A stretch of DNA of 64,000 nucleotides, taken from assembly GCA_942492205.1 (NCBI GenBank), contig CALODT010000001.1, positions 620,001 through 684,000 on the forward strand. Reading direction: 5' to 3'. Every line of letters starts with the position of its first letter. The stretch's first letter is position 1. Source of the DNA: UBA1847 sp942492205 (GTDB lineage: Bacteria; Pseudomonadota; Gammaproteobacteria; Steroidobacterales; Woeseiaceae). Of the stretch, positions 26,082 through 35,545 are shown in pieces. The position numbers and the translations under genes are program-made. The notes beneath the pieces are model-generated. The model saw nothing but the letters and a program-made list of their open reading frames with translations, was not told the DNA's origin and made no database searches.

Positions 26082-27115
26082 TGTGGTCGCTGGCATGGCC
26101 CTGGGTTTTGCTGGCGTTGCCGCTGCCGTGGCTCGTGCGTGTCCTCTTTCCGCCCGCGCAGGGCTTGTCACAGGCCGGTTTGCGCGTGCCGACGCTCGAT
26201 AGCTTCGAGACCCTGAAGGATCGCTCCGACGCGGAGCAACTGCTCAACTGGCGTTTCTGGGTTGCGGTCGCTGCGTGGCTTTTGCTGGTGCTTGCAGCGG
26301 CGCGCCCCGAACGCATTGGCGAGGAGCTTGACGTACCTGTGTCCGGCCGCAACCTGATGCTGGCAGTCGACCTGTCGGGCAGCATGGACCAGAAGGACTT
26401 CGAACTCGGCAACCGCCGCGTCGACCGCCTTACAGCGACCAAAGCCGTCGCCAGCGATTTCATCGAGCGTCGCGAAGGTGACCGGATCGGGCTGATCCTG
26501 TTCGGCGAGCGCGCGTATCTGCAGGTACCGTTGACGCTGGATCGCGAGACGGTCAACGTGCTGCTGATGGAGGCCTTCATCGGGCTGGCCGGTGAGAAGA
26601 CCGCCATAGGTGATGCGATCACGCTGGCCGTGCGTCGGGTGCACGAGCAGCCGGCGGAGGCGGGCGACCAGGTGCTGGTGCTGCTGACGGACGGCGCCAA
26701 CACCGCCGGTGAAGTCGATCCCCTCAAAGCGGCGCAGCTGGCGCAACAGGTCGGACTGCGAATTTATACGATCGGTATCGGCGCCGAGCAGCTGGAGGTC
26801 GCATCGCTCATTGGCGGCCGGCGCCGCATCAATCCGTCAGCCGATCTCGACGAGCAGACATTGACACAGATTGCCGAAATGACCGGCGGCCGCTATTTCA
26901 GGGCCACGGATACAGCGAGCCTGCAGGATATTTATCGCCTCGTGGACGAACTCGAACCGGTTGAAGAGCCGGAGTCGGGTTTTCGGCCGGTCAAGTCGCT
27001 GTTCTTCTGGCCGCTCGGCGGCGCCTTCGTACTGGTCTTCATGATTTGCGCGATCAGCGTGTTGCAGCGCCTCGTGCGGCAGCGAAAGGCGGAGGTCCGC
27101 ATCCATGCCGGCTGA
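26081..27115 (+). CDS. batA: VWA-domain membrane protein, BatA-like
   Basis: The 344 residues are one N-terminal membrane helix, a short link with a second helix (WVAVAAWLLLVLAAARPE), a full VWA domain with MIDAS metal site DLSGSMD (near residue 94) and TDGANTAGEVD, and a C-terminal helix (PLGGAFVLVFMICAISVL). It is thought to work in the periplasm/inner membrane with BatB and the MoxR ATPase. The open frame runs further upstream to 25913, but the ATG at 26081 overlaps the previous stop and begins a proper membrane segment. It overlaps batB-batC by 11 bases. Confidence 0.88.
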   Translation: MWSLAWPWVLLALPLPWLVRVLFPPAQGLSQAGLRVPTLDSFETLKDRSDAEQLLNWRFWVAVAAWLLLVLAAARPERIGEELDVPVSGRNLMLAVDLSGSMDQKDFELGNRRVDRLTATKAVASDFIERREGDRIGLILFGERAYLQVPLTLDRETVNVLLMEAFIGLAGEKTAIGDAITLAVRRVHEQPAEAGDQVLVLLTDGANTAGEVDPLKAAQLAQQVGLRIYTIGIGAEQLEVASLIGGRRRINPSADLDEQTLTQIAEMTGGRYFRATDTASLQDIYRLVDELEPVEEPESGFRPVKSLFFWPLGGAFVLVFMICAISVLQRLVRQRKAEVRIHAG

Positions 27116-28916
27116 CTTCCAATGGTTGCGGCCGGAATGGCTGCTTGCAGTACCGCTGGTCGTTCTGATCGCCGCGCTGCTCGGTCGCGGTCGCCTGGGA
27201 TCGGGCAACTGGCGCGAGGTCATCGATCCGGCGCTGATGCCGTACGTGTTGTCCCGTGCGCCCGGTCGCGGCAGCGACTACCGCTGGTGGCTGCTCGGCC
27301 TTGGTGGCGTGCTTGCCGCCGTAGCCCTGGCAGGGCCGGCCTGGGAGCGTATCGAGCAGCCGGTCTTCCGGGCCGAGCAGGCGCTGGTCGTCGCGCTGGA
27401 CCTGTCGCGATCGATGGATGCACAGGATATTTCCCCCAGCCGGCTCTCCCGGGCCCGCCTGAAGATTCTCGACATACTCGAGCGACGCAAGAGCGGGCAG
27501 ACCGCGCTTGTCGTCTACACTGCGAATGCATTTACGGTTACGCCGCTGACAACCGATATCGACACGGTCGCGGCACTGGTTAACAGCCTGAGCACCGACA
27601 TCATGCCGAGCCGCGGCAGCTACCCGGAGGTCGGCATCAGGAAGGGCGCACAGCTGTTGGAGCAGGCAGGCGTGGCTTACGGCGAGGTCCTCCTGATCAC
27701 CGACGGCGGCTCCTCGTCGGCGGCCGAGCGCGCCGCACGCGAGCTGCGAGCGGCCGGCTATTCACTCTCGGTCCTCGGCGTAGGTACGCGAGATGGAGCA
27801 CCGATACCGCGCGCATCCGGCGGGTTCGTCACGGACAATCGCGGACAGATTGCCGTTCCGCGCCTCGAAGAGACTGGTCTGCGCAAACTGTCGGTTGCCG
27901 GCGGTGGGCGATTCGCGGTGCTGTCTACCGACAATCGTGACCTCGATGTCCTGCTGTCCGGCGAACTCTCGGCCTCAGCCGCCTCGGCATCCGACGAATC
28001 GCTCGCCACGGACCAATGGCGAGAAGAGGGGCCGTGGTTACTGCTGTTGTTGCTGCCGCTGGCGGCACTCGCGTTTCGCCGCGGCTGGGTTATCGTCCTG
28101 CTGATCGTGGTGCTGCCATTACCCCAGCCAGCACAGGCATCCCTGTGGGAGGACCTCTGGCAAAACAAGAACCAGCAGGCATTGAAACAGCTGGAGGCGG
28201 GCAATCCGGAAGACGCTGCAGCGTTGTTTGAGGACACCGAGTGGCGCGCGGTTGCGCGTTACCGGGCGAAGGACTACGCAGGGAGCGCGGCGGAGTTCGC
28301 GGAGCAGGAAGACGCCAGGAACCTTTACAATCTCGGTAACGCCATGGCGTTCCAGGGCGAACTTGATGCGGCGATCGATGCCTACGAGCAGGTCCTGGAT
28401 ATGGAGCCCGATAATGAGGATGCCGCCTACAACCTCGAGCTGGTCAGGAACATGAAAAACCAGCAGCAGCAACAGCAGCAGGAGAGTCCGGGTGACGATC
28501 AACAGTCGACCGAGAACCCGGGCGGCGAGGGCGAACAGTCCGATTCTGAAAGCCAGTCCGACCAGGAGGGTTCAGAGGGCGAATCGCAATCGGAAAACGA
28601 ATCCGAAGACGGCGACTCACCGCAACGCGGCGATGAGGAAATGAGCGACGAGGACCTCGAGGCGTTGCAGCAGGAGTTGCAGCGAGCCGCGGAGGAAGCG
28701 CAGCAGGGCGAGCAGCCGCAGCAACTGTCGGAGGCCGAGCTCGCAGCATTGCGCCAGCAGCAGGAGCAACAGCAGGCCATGGAGCAATGGCTGCGTCGTA
28801 TCCCTGACGATCCGGGCGGCTTGCTGCGGCGAAAATTCAGACACCAGTATCAACGATCGGGCAAAGACCAGGATGGCAATGACGTCTGGCCCGATAACGA
28901 GGCGCAACCCTGGTAA
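27105..28916 (+). CDS. Fused BatB-BatC: VWA domain plus TPR domain
   Basis: A 603-residue fusion of what are two proteins in some species. The N-terminal half has two membrane helices (about residues 10-25 and 60-78), a VWA domain with MIDAS DLSRSMDAQD near residue 98 and ITDGGSSS, and another helix pair at about 305-345. The C-terminal half has TPR-like repeats (NLGNAMAFQGELDAAIDAYEQ), then a very acidic, glutamine- and serine-rich region (about 440-570) containing a run of seven glutamines, and a conserved basic end (LLRRKFRHQYQR). The TPR part probably recruits partners. It is five bases ahead of batD. Confidence 0.88.
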   Translation: MPADFQWLRPEWLLAVPLVVLIAALLGRGRLGSGNWREVIDPALMPYVLSRAPGRGSDYRWWLLGLGGVLAAVALAGPAWERIEQPVFRAEQALVVALDLSRSMDAQDISPSRLSRARLKILDILERRKSGQTALVVYTANAFTVTPLTTDIDTVAALVNSLSTDIMPSRGSYPEVGIRKGAQLLEQAGVAYGEVLLITDGGSSSAAERAARELRAAGYSLSVLGVGTRDGAPIPRASGGFVTDNRGQIAVPRLEETGLRKLSVAGGGRFAVLSTDNRDLDVLLSGELSASAASASDESLATDQWREEGPWLLLLLLPLAALAFRRGWVIVLLIVVLPLPQPAQASLWEDLWQNKNQQALKQLEAGNPEDAAALFEDTEWRAVARYRAKDYAGSAAEFAEQEDARNLYNLGNAMAFQGELDAAIDAYEQVLDMEPDNEDAAYNLELVRNMKNQQQQQQQESPGDDQQSTENPGGEGEQSDSESQSDQEGSEGESQSENESEDGDSPQRGDEEMSDEDLEALQQELQRAAEEAQQGEQPQQLSEAELAALRQQQEQQQAMEQWLRRIPDDPGGLLRRKFRHQYQRSGKDQDGNDVWPDNEAQPW

Positions 28917-28921
28917 TACCA

Positions 28922-30604
28922 ATGAGATTTCGTTTCAGACAACTTTGCTCGGCTTTGCTGATTTCAGCCGTCTGCTTTTCCGGCGCCTCCGCTGCCGTGC
29001 GCGCGACCGTCGATCGACCGACCGTGGATCTGAACGAATCGTTCATGCTCGAAGTCACGGTCGATACGAATACGGACCTGGAGCCGGACCTGACGGTGCT
29101 GGAAGAGAATTTCTATGTTGGCCAGGTCAGCCAGCTCAGCAATACCTCGATCTATAACGGCGAGATTCGCCGCAGCCGCAGCTGGACCATCGCGTTGATG
29201 CCGAAGAGCACGGGCCAGCAGCAAATTCCTCCGATCAGTATCGGCAATGAGAAAAGCGCGCCGGTGACGATCATGGTCAACGAACCATCGGATGCACCGC
29301 CGGGAGAGGCCGACGTGTTCGTGGCAAGCGAGGTGGATCAGGCCGAGACCTACGTTCAGGCGCAGATCCTGTACCGCATCAAGGTCTATCGTGCTGTCGC
29401 CACGCGCCAGCCGGCGCTGCGTGAACCGACCATCAGCGGCGCCGAGGTGCTGGTCGAGCTGGCGGGCGATGAACGCAATTACGAGTCGATTCTGAACGGC
29501 AAGGCGTACAACGTTGTAGAACGGGTTATCGCGATATACCCCCAGGAAAGTGGTGAGATCTCGATCTCGCCGGCACGTTTCGAGGCGCGTGTCCTGCGCA
29601 ACGGTCGAATTACCGGTCGCAAGGTATTCCAGTCGGATGCGCATACGGTGAAGGTCCTGCCGATTCCGGCACCACCGGCCGATTTCCCGGATGCTGTGTG
29701 GTTGCCGGCACGCGATGTGCAGCTCAGCGAAGAGTGGTCGCGCGAACCGGATCGCATCAATGCGGGCGAGCCCGTCACCAGACGCGTGACAATTTCCGCG
29801 CTCGGGCAGATAGAGACACAGATTCCGGCGCTCGAGCCGCCGCAGATTGACGGCCTCAACATCTACAACGACAAGCCCGAGCTGAGTCGACGCATAGAAG
29901 CGCAGGGCATTCGCGGTATCCGCAAGGATCAGTACGCAATGATCGGCGTTGCCGGCGGCGATATCGAATTGCCTGGCCTGCGTGTGCCCTGGTGGAACAT
30001 CGATGCCGGCGAGTGGCGGGTCGCCGAGCTACCGGCGCGCACCATCACGATCAAGGCGGATGCTACAGCGCCGGTGCAGCCGAGCGCGGCGGTGGCGGCG
30101 CCGACAGCTGCCGACGTTGCTCCGCCGGCGCAACGCAGTCTGGTGTCGGATGACTTCTGGAGGCGAGCAAGCCAGCTGCTGGCAGGGGCCTGGCTGCTAA
30201 CGATCTTTGCCTGGTGGTGGTCGTCTCGAGACAGTCATCGAGAGCGCATGCGCCGGGAGCCGGAACCAGCCCCGATTTACAAACAACAATCGAGAATCGC
30301 GAAGGCAGCGCGCAAAGCAGCCCTGGCCGGTGACGATGCCGCGCTGCGCTCCGCGCTGCTGGAATGGGGCCGCCTGCAGTGGCCGGACGATGCACCGAGG
30401 AGTATCGGCGCACTGGCCGAACGCGTGGCGGATCCGTTATCGACAGAGCTTAAAAAACTGTCGATGGCGAGCTACGGCCCGGCCGGGCGCGACTGGGACC
30501 GTGAGGCGCTCGCGAAAACGCTGCGGTCGATCTCGGTCCGCAAGCATGCCGCAGAGTCAGAGCGCGCGGAAACGCTACCACCGCTGATGCCGCCGGCCGT
30601 CTAG
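28922..30604 (+). CDS. batD: BatD oxygen-tolerance family protein
   Basis: The last gene of the Bat operon, 560 residues. It has a signal peptide (to about residue 24, GASAAVRA), several beta-sandwich domains typical of BatD (residues about 25-390, with VDRPTVDLNESFML, YNGEIRRSRSW and LMPKSTGQQQIPP), one membrane helix near residues 418-435 (LLAGAWLLTIFAWWWS), and a cytosolic helical tail (KAALAGDDAALRSALLEWG). BatD proteins are linked to resistance to oxidative or envelope stress; the biochemical action is unsettled. Confidence 0.87.
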   Translation: MRFRFRQLCSALLISAVCFSGASAAVRATVDRPTVDLNESFMLEVTVDTNTDLEPDLTVLEENFYVGQVSQLSNTSIYNGEIRRSRSWTIALMPKSTGQQQIPPISIGNEKSAPVTIMVNEPSDAPPGEADVFVASEVDQAETYVQAQILYRIKVYRAVATRQPALREPTISGAEVLVELAGDERNYESILNGKAYNVVERVIAIYPQESGEISISPARFEARVLRNGRITGRKVFQSDAHTVKVLPIPAPPADFPDAVWLPARDVQLSEEWSREPDRINAGEPVTRRVTISALGQIETQIPALEPPQIDGLNIYNDKPELSRRIEAQGIRGIRKDQYAMIGVAGGDIELPGLRVPWWNIDAGEWRVAELPARTITIKADATAPVQPSAAVAAPTAADVAPPAQRSLVSDDFWRRASQLLAGAWLLTIFAWWWSSRDSHRERMRREPEPAPIYKQQSRIAKAARKAALAGDDAALRSALLEWGRLQWPDDAPRSIGALAERVADPLSTELKKLSMASYGPAGRDWDREALAKTLRSISVRKHAAESERAETLPPLMPPAV

Positions 30605-30686
30605 AGCGAAGCGAATCGGGGTGCGACAAGTGTCCCGGGTACTATCGTCCGTACTGGGCACTTCGAGGGAAGTCGAGGGGAGCTTC

Positions 30687-30875
30687 ATGAGCGAACAGGA
30701 CGGCAACACCTGGGGCATGGGCGTTTACATCGCGCTGGGGGCCGGGATGGGTACAGCGCTCGGCGCCGCGTTCGGCGCGGCATTTGGCAACGTCGCTATG
30801 GGGGCGGCTTTTGGTCCTGCGATTGGCGCGAGCCTGGGCATTGCGTTATGGGCGGCTAACGGCGGCACGTCCTAG
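30687..30875 (+). CDS. Small glycine-zipper membrane protein
   Basis: A 62-residue protein with a GGGGAG ribosome site. After a short polar start (SEQDGNTWGMG), almost all of it is one glycine/alanine hydrophobic region with GxxxG spacing (ALGAGMGTALGAAFGAAFG), the kind that packs helices closely in membranes. The frame is open 66 bases further upstream, but this ATG has the ribosome site. The function is unknown. It follows batD by 82 bases and may be transcribed with it. Confidence 0.7.
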   Translation: MSEQDGNTWGMGVYIALGAGMGTALGAAFGAAFGNVAMGAAFGPAIGASLGIALWAANGGTS

Positions 30876-30930
30876 CGCTGACGAATCTCGATTGCGGCGC
30901 AACAGCAATATCTTCCGGCGCGGACGTCCT

Positions 30931-33012
30931 TCACCGCCATTGCGACACATACTCGTAGTCTTCCCGCAACGCCGGATTTTCCGGGCCGCTCTGCAGCGCC
31001 ATTTCAAAGTAACGCCTCGAATCCGCGAGCTGGTCACGCTCCAGGGCAACAACGGCGAAGCCCCATAGGGCAAGCTGGTTGTGCGGGTCCAGCAGCCATG
31101 CCTGGTTGAAGAGCCGCATCGCCCTGGAACAATCCCCGCTGTAGTAGGTATTCCAGCCCAGCTTGGCAACCGTCGTGGATGCCCCTTCGCGACTCATGCC
31201 GTCCCGGGTCATGCTCTGGATATAACGTTCGTCAGCGCGCACAAGGTCGGGCGTCTTCTCGACCTGCCCGTACATCGCAAGCTCGTTGATTGGATAGTCC
31301 GTCTTGATAGCGCCAGCACATCGTTTCTGCCTGGAAGGTGGTGCGCTCACAACGCCCTCCGCCGGTTCATTGGTCAGTTTTGCCACCGACGCTGGTGTCG
31401 CGGCGCCCTTGAGCAGATCGCAATAGCGCGCGGACTCTTCTGCATCGATCACAAAGGTCTCGGGATTATCGATCTGGCCCGGATCCGTCAAGGAAATCAC
31501 CGCGAGGTCCGCTGGCGGTTCGTCGTAAAAACTGATCCTCGCGCGCATGCGCCTGTCGCCAGGCTCACGTGGGTCCTGGATTCTGAAGAACTTGTAGCCC
31601 TTGAACGTCGTGAGTTTCACGGCCTCGCAGAACACGGCCATCGACTGGTGGACCACGTAGCCTCCCCCAGTGTCGCCTGCGATGAACGAGATAATCGAGC
31701 TGGTCTCGTCAATGGGGCTTTCGTGGAAGAACGTGCCGCCAGCACCCGGTACCGTGCGCAGCTCGAAATCGTCAAGGTAATAGGTGATCGGACCGGACTG
31801 ACTGGCGACACCAAACGCCCATCCATGAACGGCCAGCAGGCCCAGTCCATCGTTCGGGGGGCTGTTGCCCGTTGGCTTGTGATGCATGTCGGCAAAACGA
31901 ACGGTCATGCGCTGCCAGCCGGAGAAATCGTCGTTGAAGTAGTGCACGTAACGTTCGGCATCGTCGACCGTCGACCACGGTTTACGGTTGTCGAGAATAT
32001 CGACGAACAGCGTGGCGCCGCTGTTGTTGCCGTACATCCAGAAACTGAGCTCGTCAAAAGCGCTCCAGTCATACGGGACCCAGGCGTCAAGCGCGTCGTT
32101 CGCGAAAATATGTGCGAAAGCGGCCCAGCCGCGGACATCAAAGTCCAGCCGCAGGACCTGGTTGTCGGCTGCTTCGCCGGGCAGCGGCGGATAATCTGAG
32201 GTTGTGGCAAGCTGCACGCTGCTGCCGCCGTCGGTCATCGCCACGTAACCAACGGGGATGCCGTACCTGTCCGAACCATTTTGTAATCCCGATTCGAAAG
32301 CATCAAATACGCCGGCCTCGATTTGTTCAGGCTTAATCGGTGGGCCCAGCGCGGCGCGCTGCCGTGCCTGTTCGATCTGTGCCTGAAGCGCAGTAACGCC
32401 AAGCAAGGTGGCCTTTTCGAGCAGCTGCGAGCGTGCGGCCTCCGACGAGTTTTTCGCATACAAGCTCGCCTGCACGAACATCTGATGATGTGAGTTGAGC
32501 AGGAATGAAAAAGCGTTGTTTCCATCGCTGTCGAGGATGTAGCACTCGACACCAAAGACCTCGCCGTCAGAGACGGGCAGCAGAATTTCCATGAAAAGGT
32601 GATACTGCGCGTCAGCGCGCCGGCCTTTCTCGGATGCAGCGATGCGCGCCATGTCGCTCGTGAACAGGTCCCATTGCGACATTCCGGGCAGTTTGCCCAG
32701 GTCAACGCGCTTCGAACCCGGTACTGCCTTCACTACGGCGTGTTCGTTGAGGAATGCCACTATCTGGTCGCGCGATTCGTAGGAGTTCGCCGTCCTGTTT
32801 GCTCGCCGGATGATCGTCGGATACACGGCAATAGTGGCGGCATCGAGCGCATCCAGGAAAGCCGCCGCGTGTTCGCTCTCCGGGCGAAACCCGGGATCCG
32901 CGATTTTTTCTGCGGTTTCATGCGCCGCGACGCTTTGCGACAGGCCGAGCAATAAAGCGGCCAGGGCAATCCTGGTCAGGAACGAAACCCGACGTGCTGT
33001 TTCTTGTCTCAT
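30931..33012 (-). CDS. Secreted protein with a carbohydrate-binding-like domain and C-terminal TPRs
   Basis: From the ATG at 33012, with AGGAGG in front, it has 693 residues. A signal peptide ends near SQSVAAHE (about residue 31). Residues about 260-430 resemble a galactose-binding jelly roll of the CBM11/CIA30 type (WVPYDWSAFDELSFWMYG, LFVDILDNRKPW, WQRMTVRFADMH, YYLDDFELR). Residues about 610-690 form TPR-like helices (WNTYYSGDCSRAMRLFNQAW, RRYFEMALQSGPENPALRE). I know no named family with this layout. No catalytic motif was seen. The upstream part of the longer open frame is arginine-rich and not coding. Confidence 0.7.
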   Translation of the reverse strand: MRQETARRVSFLTRIALAALLLGLSQSVAAHETAEKIADPGFRPESEHAAAFLDALDAATIAVYPTIIRRANRTANSYESRDQIVAFLNEHAVVKAVPGSKRVDLGKLPGMSQWDLFTSDMARIAASEKGRRADAQYHLFMEILLPVSDGEVFGVECYILDSDGNNAFSFLLNSHHQMFVQASLYAKNSSEAARSQLLEKATLLGVTALQAQIEQARQRAALGPPIKPEQIEAGVFDAFESGLQNGSDRYGIPVGYVAMTDGGSSVQLATTSDYPPLPGEAADNQVLRLDFDVRGWAAFAHIFANDALDAWVPYDWSAFDELSFWMYGNNSGATLFVDILDNRKPWSTVDDAERYVHYFNDDFSGWQRMTVRFADMHHKPTGNSPPNDGLGLLAVHGWAFGVASQSGPITYYLDDFELRTVPGAGGTFFHESPIDETSSIISFIAGDTGGGYVVHQSMAVFCEAVKLTTFKGYKFFRIQDPREPGDRRMRARISFYDEPPADLAVISLTDPGQIDNPETFVIDAEESARYCDLLKGAATPASVAKLTNEPAEGVVSAPPSRQKRCAGAIKTDYPINELAMYGQVEKTPDLVRADERYIQSMTRDGMSREGASTTVAKLGWNTYYSGDCSRAMRLFNQAWLLDPHNQLALWGFAVVALERDQLADSRRYFEMALQSGPENPALREDYEYVSQWR

Positions 33013-33279
33013 CGCCAACCTCCTCGGGACTTCGGTCCTGTCCGGGATCGGCGGGATCAGCCCCATGGCCTGTATATGGGGGCGAGCGGCGATGTCATCG
33101 ATAAGCACTTCTACGGATCGGCCTGGCCGCGACGAACTGCCAACAAAGCGGCTTTCGGGCGTCGGAGCCTCCCTGGAACGAAGGCGACGCCGCTCAGGGT
33201 AGACTGCCCCTGTTGCCGCGCATTCTTGCTCCACATGCCCGAGGCGGCCAACTGGCGAAGAACGATTGAAGAAGGAAAC

Positions 33280-34248
33280 ATGATCAAGGCAATCGCAACG
33301 CTGCGCAGCGTGTTGTTCTATTCGGTCCTGGCATTTGTGCTGACGGCAACGCTGGTGCTGACCTGGCTGCGCTGGGATTCTGCTCGGCCGCGCCAGGCAT
33401 GGTTCGATGAACGGCAGGGCGATATTGCAACCGTCACGACAGAACGGACCCCTGTCGATTTCGGGCAGTCATCGGAATCCGTGCGCCTGGTATCGGATTC
33501 GGGCCTGCGCGTCGATTTTCGCGTGATTCGCAAAGCAAACCGGGACGCACCGACGCCGGTCTTGCTGGTACTCGGCGGCCACCGCACCGGCCGTGATGCG
33601 GTGGATCTTTTCGGCGACGCGGGGGAGCGCGCTATCGTGGGTATCGACTACCCATACGGCGGCCCTGAGAAGCCCAGGGGTATCGTCGCGACGGCGAAAG
33701 CAATCCCGCAGGCGCGGCAGGCGATTCTGGATACGGTGCCGGCGGTGTCCCTGGTGCTCGACTGGCTGCAGCAACAGGCGTGGGTTGATGCGGACCGCAT
33801 CGTCGTCATCGGCGCCAGTCTTGGCGTGCCTTTCGCCGCGGCCGCCGCCGCGCGCGACAAACGGATCAGCGGCGCAATACTGGTTCACGGCGCGGCCGAT
33901 AACCGGCTTTGGCTGGAAGTACAGGTCGCGCGCCGTATAGAAAACGCTGCCTTGCACTATCCCCTATCAAACGTCTTGAACTGGCTGGCCTACGGGCCAG
34001 CGTTCGACACGCCGGCGTTCGTCGCAGAGATTTCTCCGCGCCCCGTGCTTGTCGTCGGCGCCACTGAGGACGAGCGCACGCCCGCCGGGCAGGCTGAGCT
34101 GCTGTACGGCTCCGCCGGCGAACCGAAACGCCTGCGCTATACCGAGGGCCTGCACATCCAGCCGGGCAGGGCCGACATCGTTGCAGAGCTGTTGAGAATT
34201 GCAGAAGAGGAGCTTGGGTTCCTGACCCAGTCAGCCGCGCATTTTTGA
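33280..34248 (+). CDS. Membrane-anchored alpha/beta hydrolase
   Basis: The 322 residues start with a membrane anchor (residues about 10-30, SVLFYSVLAFVLTATLVLTW), then an alpha/beta hydrolase fold: LVLGGHRTGRDAV as the oxyanion region, nucleophile elbow IGASLGVPFA, later acid in VVGATEDERTP and catalytic histidine in TEGLHIQPG. The frame is open from 33004, but the ATG at 33280 has GAAGGAA in front and starts the membrane segment. The substrate is unknown. It is divergent from the CBM/TPR gene; the 267 bases between them show no clear site. Confidence 0.78.
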   Translation: MIKAIATLRSVLFYSVLAFVLTATLVLTWLRWDSARPRQAWFDERQGDIATVTTERTPVDFGQSSESVRLVSDSGLRVDFRVIRKANRDAPTPVLLVLGGHRTGRDAVDLFGDAGERAIVGIDYPYGGPEKPRGIVATAKAIPQARQAILDTVPAVSLVLDWLQQQAWVDADRIVVIGASLGVPFAAAAAARDKRISGAILVHGAADNRLWLEVQVARRIENAALHYPLSNVLNWLAYGPAFDTPAFVAEISPRPVLVVGATEDERTPAGQAELLYGSAGEPKRLRYTEGLHIQPGRADIVAELLRIAEEELGFLTQSAAHF

Positions 34249-34251
34249 CAC

Positions 34252-34267
34252 CCGGCTGGAAAGCCGG
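34252..34267. terminator. Hairpin at a convergent gene end, weak terminator
   Basis: CCGGCT (34252-34257) pairs with AGCCGG (34262-34267) around a GGAA loop. It lies between two converging genes. No T-run follows on either strand, so an intrinsic terminator role is only possible. Confidence 0.35.
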
Positions 34268-34284
34268 CCGCGAGCATCAGGCGC

Positions 34285-35421
34285 CTATTTCCTCGGCGTC
34301 AGCTTCAGCAAGCGCCCGCGGCTTTCGCCGCGATCGTCCTCCAGCACCCACAGCGCGCCGGCCGGGCCTTCAACCACGCTGCGAATTCGAGCGCCCATCG
34401 GGTAACGTTCGACTTCGCGCGCGCTGTCTCCGTCAAGTTCGATCCTGACGATCGCCTGCGATGACAGGCCGGCCGCGAGAGCATTACCGCGCCAGCCTGG
34501 AAACAGCTCGCCCCGATACACCATCAGGTCTCCCGGTGATATGACCGGCGTCCACCACAAGGCCGGCTTCAGGAACTCTGGCCGTGTGTCGTGATCCGGC
34601 ATCTCACGACCGTCATAGTGGTCGCCGTTGGACACCACCGGGTATCCGTAATTGCCTCGGGGCACGATGCGATTCAGCTCATCGCCACCGGCGGGCCCCA
34701 TCTCGATTTCCCAGAGCTGGCCATCGAGGTCCATGGCGATACCGAGCGGATTGCGGTGCCCGAGCGACCAGATCTCGCCATACACGCCTTCGTCGTCGGC
34801 GAGCGGTGACTCACTCAGGTAGTCGACAAACGGATTGTCGTCCGGAATCGTTCCGTCGTCGTTTAGGCGCACCATCTTGCCAATGTTGGACTGCATGTCC
34901 TGAGCTGGCGTGAATTTCTGTCGATCACCGGATGAGATCCAGAGATAGCCGTCGTTGTCGAACAAGAGTCGATGGCCGTAATGGCCGCGGCCCAGCAGTT
35001 TGGGGTATTGGCGCCAGATCACCGAGATATCGGTGAGCGTGCCGCCGCGCGGCGTCAGCTCCAGAACGGCTCTGGCAACCGCCGCACCGCGAGTGTCTGC
35101 CTCACCGGACTCGACATAGCTCAGGTATACGAGGCCGTTGTCAGAAAAATCCGGGTGCAACGCAACGTCGCCAAGCCCACCCTGGCCGCCGTAGTCGACA
35201 TCGGGTACCCAGCGAATCGGCCTCGCTTGCCCGTCCTGGGTAACGACGAGGAGGTTGCCTTTCTTCTCGGTGACCAGCATGCGACCGTCCGGCAGGAAAG
35301 CCAGCGCCCATGGCTCGTCAAAAGACGTGATCGGCTCTACCTCAAAGGGCAGCTCGGACCGTGCCTGTGCGGATACGATTACAAAGAAACCCAGCGTTAT
35401 GAATAGCAGTCGTTGCATCAT
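34285..35421 (-). CDS. PQQ-dependent soluble sugar dehydrogenase family protein
   Basis: A 378-residue periplasmic six-bladed beta-propeller of the Asd/YliI type, which oxidises aldose sugars with PQQ when the cofactor is available. A signal peptide (RLLFITLGFFVIVSAQA) is followed by PWALAFLPDGRMLVTEK, GGQGGLGDVALHPDF, RGHYGHRLLFDNDGYLWISSG read in part, SLGHRNPLGIAMD and EIEMGPAGGDELN, all standard for the family. PQQ biosynthesis genes are not in the window, so the cofactor source is unknown. Two ATG codons stand side by side at the start; the first is used. Confidence 0.9.
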   Translation of the reverse strand: MMQRLLFITLGFFVIVSAQARSELPFEVEPITSFDEPWALAFLPDGRMLVTEKKGNLLVVTQDGQARPIRWVPDVDYGGQGGLGDVALHPDFSDNGLVYLSYVESGEADTRGAAVARAVLELTPRGGTLTDISVIWRQYPKLLGRGHYGHRLLFDNDGYLWISSGDRQKFTPAQDMQSNIGKMVRLNDDGTIPDDNPFVDYLSESPLADDEGVYGEIWSLGHRNPLGIAMDLDGQLWEIEMGPAGGDELNRIVPRGNYGYPVVSNGDHYDGREMPDHDTRPEFLKPALWWTPVISPGDLMVYRGELFPGWRGNALAAGLSSQAIVRIELDGDSAREVERYPMGARIRSVVEGPAGALWVLEDDRGESRGRLLKLTPRK

Positions 35422-35545
35422 GAAAAGTCCCGGCGATTTGTCGCGTTATGAATTGAGTGCTGAACGCAGACAATATTATCGCGTCAGGAACGCCAATGCG
35501 AAGACCGAGCCGATTCGGGCTCGCAGATGTGTATCGAAATGGGCG

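Noticed and set aside
28455..28790. Repeat array or CRISPR-like region in the CAG/CAA-rich stretch
   Set aside because: It is low-complexity coding sequence (Q, E and S-rich) without spacer-repeat order.
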